From Siderastrea radians (lineage: Eukaryota > Cnidaria > Anthozoa > Scleractinia > Rhizangiidae): 64,000 nucleotides of DNA. The stretch is from the NCBI GenBank assembly GCA_964017195.1, contig OZ024888.1, positions 19,136,201 through 19,200,200 on the forward strand, written 5' to 3'. Shown one piece after another: positions 59,266 through 64,000 of the stretch; within the stretch, counting starts at the first letter, position 1, and every line of letters begins with the position of its first letter. The position numbers and the translations under genes were made by a program. The notes under the pieces were generated by a model. The model searched no databases. It saw nothing but the letters and a program-made list of their open reading frames with translations, and had not been told where the DNA came from.

Positions 59266-59579
59266 CAGAAACTCAAAAAAAGCCCAGGCAAAATAGGGTT
59301 AAAATTTAAGAACTTTAAATTGCTTCATTTATCGTTTTACTATTATAATGGCAATGTTCTATTTACTTGTGTTCCTTTAAATACGAACAATTGAATTTAA
59401 CCCTTCAAACCAGGTGCATATGGTAAGTCTGAATTAAGCGGAATCTAATGGTCTCGACAAAGTTGAAAAATATAAGAAATTTGTTAACAAATTTGGAATA
59501 GCTACCATTCAGAAGACTTTCTTTCTTTGCGTGCAATTTGAAGCAGGTCTCACTCAAACACCTTCTACGAGTCATACTG
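59266..59579. other. 3' flank of ZNF C
   Basis: Similar to the sequence before ZNF B (about 43170-43428). Probably 3' UTR. Confidence 0.5.
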
Positions 59580-61106
59580 TCATACGTTTTCCTGTTTGAT
59601 TTCTTTTATGTCGCTTAGTAGTTCAGAGATACTGTACGAATCACCAGGAAAAGGCTCCTCTCCACCACGTTCTCCACTGTGTACTTTCTTATGTCTCCTT
59701 AGGTTTCTTGCTCTAGTGAAACATTTACCACACTGGCCACATTCAAAAGGTTTCTCACCACTGTGTGTTGTTCGTTTATGATTCGTTAGACTTGCTGCTT
59801 GACTGAAACACGTACCACACTGATCACATTCAAAAGGTTTCTCACCACTGTGTGTTCGTTTATGTTTCGTTAGAGTTGCTACTCGACTGAAACACTTAAA
59901 ACACTGGTCACATTCAAAAGGTTTCTCTCCACTGTGTATTCGTTTATGTGCCGTTAGATTTCCTGCTTGTCTGAACCATTTGCCGCACTGGTCACATTCA
60001 AAAGGTTTCTCTCCACTGTGTGCTCTTTTGTGTTTCGTTAGATTTCCTGCTTCACTAAAACATTTGCCACAATGGTCACATTCAAAAGGTTTCTCACCAC
60101 TGTGCGTTCTCTTATGTTGCTTTAGATTTCCTGCTTGTCTGAAACATTTGCCGCACTGGTCACATTCAAAACGTTTCTCTCCACTGTGTGCTCTTTTATG
60201 TTTCGTTAGATTTCCTGCTTCACTAAAACATTTGCCACACTGGTCACATTCAAAAGGTTTCTCTCCACTGTGTGTTCTTTTATGTTTCGTTAGATTTCCT
60301 ACTTCACTAAAACATCTGCCACACTGGTCACATTCAAAAGGTTTCTCACCACTGTGTGTTCGTTTATGTTTTGTTAAACTTGCCGCTTGTCTGAAACATT
60401 TGCCGCACTGGTCACATTCAAAACGTTTCTCTCCACTGTGTGCTCTTTTATGTTTCGTTAGATTTCCTGCTTCACTAAAACATTTGCCACACTGGTCACA
60501 TTCAAAAGGTTTCTCTCCACTGTGTGCTCTTTTATGTTTCGTTAGATGTCCTGCTTGACTGAAACATTTGCCGCACTGGTCACATTCAAAAGGTTTCTCA
60601 CCACTGTGCGTTCGTTTATGTCTCTTTAAATGTGCTGTATTGCTGAAACATTTGCCGCACTGGTCACATCCAAAAGGTTTCTCACCACTGTGTGTCCTTT
60701 TGTGTCGCTTTAGATTACTTGTTGTAATAAAGCGTTTACCACATTGCTCACATTGAAAAGGTTTTTCTCCACTGTGTGTTCGTTTATGTCTAGTTAGGTG
60801 TCCTGTTTCACTAAAACATTTGCCACACTGGTCACATTCAAAAGGTTTTTCTCCACTGTGTGTTCTTGTATGTCTAGTTAGGTGTCCTGCTTCACTGAAA
60901 CATATGCCACACTGGTCACATTCAAAAGGTTTCTCACTACTGTGTGTTCGTTTATGTCTCGTTAGAGTTCCCGTTTGACTAAAGCGTTTACCACACTGGT
61001 CACATTCAAAAGGTTTCTCTCCACTGTGTGTTCGTTTATGTTGCTTTAGCTTGCTCGGTTTAACAAAACGTCTACCACATTGGTCACATCCAAATAATCT
61101 CTCCAT
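59580..61106 (-). CDS. C2H2 zinc-finger protein C (17 fingers), 5'-truncated
   Basis: 508 codons from ATG 61106, 17 tandem C2H2 fingers with HSGEKP linkers, and the same C-terminal tail (GDSYSISELLSDIKEIKQEN) as ZNF A and B. Finger 16 carries an extra Thr (TTHSGEKP). Compared with ZNF B the protein should begin further upstream, but that part is broken (see next entry), so ATG 61106 is a fallback start inside a former linker. Fingers 8 and 11 and their neighbours are almost identical, pointing to recent array duplication. It may be a truncated active gene or a young pseudogene. Confidence 0.75.
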   Translation of the reverse strand: MERLFGCDQCGRRFVKPSKLKQHKRTHSGEKPFECDQCGKRFSQTGTLTRHKRTHSSEKPFECDQCGICFSEAGHLTRHTRTHSGEKPFECDQCGKCFSETGHLTRHKRTHSGEKPFQCEQCGKRFITTSNLKRHKRTHSGEKPFGCDQCGKCFSNTAHLKRHKRTHSGEKPFECDQCGKCFSQAGHLTKHKRAHSGEKPFECDQCGKCFSEAGNLTKHKRAHSGEKRFECDQCGKCFRQAASLTKHKRTHSGEKPFECDQCGRCFSEVGNLTKHKRTHSGEKPFECDQCGKCFSEAGNLTKHKRAHSGEKRFECDQCGKCFRQAGNLKQHKRTHSGEKPFECDHCGKCFSEAGNLTKHKRAHSGEKPFECDQCGKWFRQAGNLTAHKRIHSGEKPFECDQCFKCFSRVATLTKHKRTHSGEKPFECDQCGTCFSQAASLTNHKRTTHSGEKPFECGQCGKCFTRARNLRRHKKVHSGERGGEEPFPGDSYSISELLSDIKEIKQENV

Positions 61107-61222
61107 ACTGTGCGTATGTTGATGTTTTGTTAGACTTCCTGCAAGAATAAAACATTTATCACATTGGAAACACTCGTCACTATGTGTTCTTTAATGTTCA
61201 TTGAAATGGTATTTTAGACTTA
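61107..61222 (-). pseudogene. decayed 5' fingers of ZNF C
   Basis: In the ZNF C frame this translates to sequence homologous to the first fingers of ZNF B (SLKYHFNEH, then CFQCDKC and ILAGSLTKH), but an in-frame TAA lies at 61191-61193 and 12 bp of the linker (EKPF codons) are missing. Homology to ZNF B stops near 61222. Confidence 0.75.
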
Positions 61223-61316
61223 AGTGGCTGTCTCCCTAAGATCCTCATAACCCAAATTAGTCACAAAATAGATTTTCTTCAAATCTTGTATGTCAAATGT
61301 GGCATGTTTTTGGATG
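61223..61316. other. noncoding
   Basis: Junction between the zinc-finger remnant and satellite DNA. Confidence 0.4.
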
Positions 61317-61463
61317 GACTTTTAGGGGTTGTGCTTCTGGTTGTGGCACAACGACCACAACCAGCTCCTTTTTAGGGTTGTGCTTCAGGTTGGGGCACAA
61401 CGACCACAACCAGCAAGTTTTTAGGAGTTGTATTTCCGGTTGTGGCATAGCAGCCACAAGCAG
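61317..61463 (+). repeat. three tandem units with GGTTGTGG palindromes
   Basis: About 50-55-bp units starting TTTTTAG-GRGTTGT, each containing GGTTGTGGCACAACGACC-like palindromes, upstream of the minisatellite. Confidence 0.7.
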
Positions 61464-61639
61464 CGTGTTATCCTCTGTGGCTGTAGAACTTCAGACAGTG
61501 TACTTTTTTGCCTCTTTGAGGGCAAGTACAAAGCCGTGGTGTCACTTTTCCCTGCACAAAGAAATCTATACAATTTAACTAACGATAAATTAAAAGAGGC
61601 TGCGTCTCGTAAGTATCCAGTGCAAAGACGGATTTCCAT

Positions 61640-62252
61640 AACACCCACAGCCCTCACAACTCCCACAACCCTCACAATTCCCACAACCACCACAACTCCC
61701 ACAACCCCCACAACTCCCACAACCCTCACAACTCCCACAACCCTCACAACCCTCACAACCTTCACAACTCCCACAACCCTCACAACCCCACAACTCCCAC
61801 AACTCCCACAACCCTCACAACTCCCACAACCCTCACAACTCCCACAACTCCCACAACTCCCACAACCCTCACAACTCCCACAACTCCCACAACTCCCACA
61901 GCCCTCACAACTCTCACAACCTTCACAACTCCCACAACCCTCACAACTCCCACAACCCTCACAATTCCCACTACCCTCACAACCCTCACAACCCTCACAA
62001 CCTCCACAACCCTCACAACTCCCACAACCCTCACAACTCCCACAACCCTCACAACTCCGACAACCTCCACAACCCTCACAACTCCCACAACCTCACAACT
62101 CTCACAACCCTCACAACCTTCACAACTCCCACAACCCTCACAACTCCTACAACCCCCACAACCCTCACAACTCCCACAACTCTCACAACCCTCATAACCT
62201 TCACAACTCCCACAACCCTCACAACTCCCACAAGCCTCACAACTTTCACAAC
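61640..62252 (+). repeat. minisatellite of CACAACTCC / CACAACCCT units
   Basis: About 600 bp of 9-bp units (CACAACTCC, CACAACCCT and variants) in mixed order. Long Thr/Pro or Val/Gly/Cys frames across it are artefacts. Confidence 0.95.
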
Positions 62253-62352
62253 CATGAAAACTAACTCGACAGCCACATATGCCCATATACAACAACCATG
62301 GTAGCACGTGTCTAACACAGGCAACTTAAACGTTTGTGTAAACATGGTGACA
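62232..62352 (+). repeat. inverted-repeat arm next to minisatellite, left
   Basis: About 115 bp (including ACAGCCACATATGCCCATAT and GTAAACATGGTGACA) that recur as the reverse complement at 63858-63956. Together with the satellites they form a large inverted structure. Confidence 0.85.
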
Positions 62353-63857
62353 TTTACCTCAAATACCCACGTTTTGTCCTGTTATTAAAGACTGATGACA
62401 CTCTCGAATGTCCAGGATCTTTTCATTTGTTATACCTTTTTTACACAATAAATATACCCTTATTTTAGCCTATTCTCTTAAAGTGCACCTAACCCTAAAA
62501 ATTTTTTCCCCGTCAAATAAATCCTGTTATCATTTGGAGCATTTCGTCACAAAAAGCTTTTGATTTGGTTTAATCCCTGATTTTCTGTGCGCGGTTGAAG
62601 TACGGAAAATCGGCCGAAAATAGACACTATTTTGGTTCAGGGTCGAGCAGTGAGGGCATGGGACTAGTCACCTTGTGACGTCAAATCAAGAACCCGCAGT
62701 CTCGCGCTATCTCTGTCGGAGCTATATTTCTCTTGAGCTCTCGAAGATGTACAGAAAACTGTCCACCGTTCGTATTGCTCCGAGACATGGTAACCAAAGA
62801 AACGAATCACAAGACGTATCACTACAAAAATACAGCATTTTTTGACGACGAGCGACCAGAGGTGAAGGGACGAAATGAGTGGATTTTGCAAAGCAATAGC
62901 GAGCAAAGCGGCAGCCTTCCAAGCACTCGATACTACGCTCGATGCATTTTAAGCAAAGATTTGTTGTCGCAGAAGAAGGTATGAATGAATGAACAACTTT
63001 AGTATCCGATCAAACGATAGCTTTTTGTGTATTTCCAATGATTCAACGGCCGATTAACCACAGAATACCCGCGATACGCGGTACGCAGAAAATTATTACC
63101 TTTGCGAATTATTCAAGTTGGCTACACGGTAAGCGCTAAATAATTACATGTAAGCGGTGCCCAAAACAGCGAACGGTTTAAAATTAAAGACCGTATTTAT
63201 AGAAAGTTCTCCTTTAGCAGAACCGAACGCGCTTTCTCCACAATAGCAAGCCATTGCCATTATTCCTTATTCTAGTCTATGAACGTGCCTCGCTATGAGA
63301 ATTTTATCTCGAGTCATAGCAAATCACTCGAGCATAATAGAGAGTTTTCTTAACTAAAACAAAAAAAAATACATAAGGAACAAATTGTTGCATCCCGTGT
63401 TGCGTGCAGTAGGCGTATTGTAAGGTAATTATTGTGTAATAACGCGTTCGATAACAAGCGTTTGGTTCAGACGGACCAGCGGGGAGTAATATTGCATCAG
63501 AATAGACCACATTGTGTCTAAAAGTAAAAGTTTCTCAGTTAGTTTTTAACAAAATGGTAAATAAAGAAATCGCCAATCATGGCCTTATCTTCAAGTTTCA
63601 AAACGAAGCAATTTGTGTAGAAGAAGAATTGTTGTATTTGGATGTATAAGTCGAAAAAACAAAGAAATAACATTGAAAAAAAACCTGGCTATTGCAATTA
63701 TCTCCATTTTTAGAGCGGCGTATTAAAAATTGACCTATTTCTAGAACAGGGTATCATTTTGAATGCAAAATCTTTCTAAAACAGGGTCCTATTTTGGAGA
63801 CCCGGGCGGCACATACCCACCCAAATTATACTTGAGTACCCCCCCCACCCCCCGGGG
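62353..63857. other. interior between inverted satellite arms
   Basis: 1.5 kb with no clear gene. An open stretch ending at a GAAG|GTATGA donor (about 62787-62980) could be an exon, but no motif supports it. Confidence 0.35.
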
Positions 63858-64000
63858 TTGTCACCATGTTTACACACATTTTTAAGTTCCATGTGTCAGA
63901 CACGTGCTATGGTGGTTGTTGCATATGGGCATATGTGGCTGTGGAGGTAGTTTGCATGGTTGTGGGAGTTGTGAGGGTTGTGAGGGTTGTGGGAGTTGTG
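63858..64000 (-). repeat. inverted-repeat arm plus minisatellite, right
   Basis: Reverse complement of 62232-62352 followed by GGGAGTTGTGAGGGTTGTG-type satellite that runs off the window end. Confidence 0.85.

Noticed and set aside
61428..62307. Open frames of 278 and 175 codons rich in Thr/Pro or Val/Gly/Cys
   Set aside because: They are translations of the 9-bp minisatellite, with no start context or conserved part.

Overview
The window looks like a piece of an anthozoan, probably stony coral, genome. This is inferred from the AT-rich intron and repeat landscape, a tRNA-derived SINE of a cnidarian kind, many small inverted-repeat elements, and C2H2, THAP and transposon gene families typical of cnidarians. 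I could run no searches, so family names rest on motifs I can see and on recall.

The dominant feature is a complete Polinton/Maverick (adintovirus-like) element at 4147-27123. It is 22,977 bp long, has terminal inverted repeats of about 0.4 kb, and is flanked by a perfect 6-bp target-site duplication, AGCGTT (4141-4146 and 27124-27129). It carries the hallmark set: protein-primed DNA polymerase B (22538-26571, broken by a frameshift), retroviral-type integrase with chromodomain (9692), double jelly-roll major capsid protein (13868), adenain-like protease (15271) and packaging ATPase (15954). Around these lie three paralogous proteins of about 350 aa (candidate minor capsid), several Arg-rich core-like proteins, a parvovirus-type phospholipase A2 (19581), a two-TM protein split by a frameshift, a GRF zinc-finger protein, a RING-like protein, a SLOG-fold protein and a possible transcription activator. 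TATA boxes lie about 40 bp before many of its ORFs. Its less ordinary parts are a tRNA-like Pol III gene between protease and ATPase and a tandem pair of miRNA-precursor-like hairpins.

A second structure, 34474-41983 (7,510 bp), appears to be an undescribed or little-known DNA transposon. It has short inverted termini, a 6-bp duplication (ATCCCT), clustered subterminal repeats at both ends, and one minus-strand gene that I can model as seven exons with matching phases. Its last exon encodes about 1,146 aa.

The flanks hold three related C2H2 zinc-finger genes (512-2014 plus; 43429-45372 and 59580-61106 minus) with the same C-terminal tail. The third has a decayed 5' end. A THAP-domain exon lies at 55959-56251. 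Much of the rest is noncoding DNA with MITE-like foldbacks (27172, 28165, 32269, 53363, 54063, 58093), SINE fragments, dispersed repeats and, at the right edge, a large (CACAACYCY)-type minisatellite that reappears inverted at the window end.

Within the Polinton the plus-strand 9.4-19.9 kb block looks like integration plus late/virion genes. Three divergent promoter regions (6.55-6.79, 8.27-8.48, 22.30-22.54 kb) drive candidate early genes and the polymerase. The two gene blocks converge on the hairpin and repeat region at 19.94-20.88 kb.
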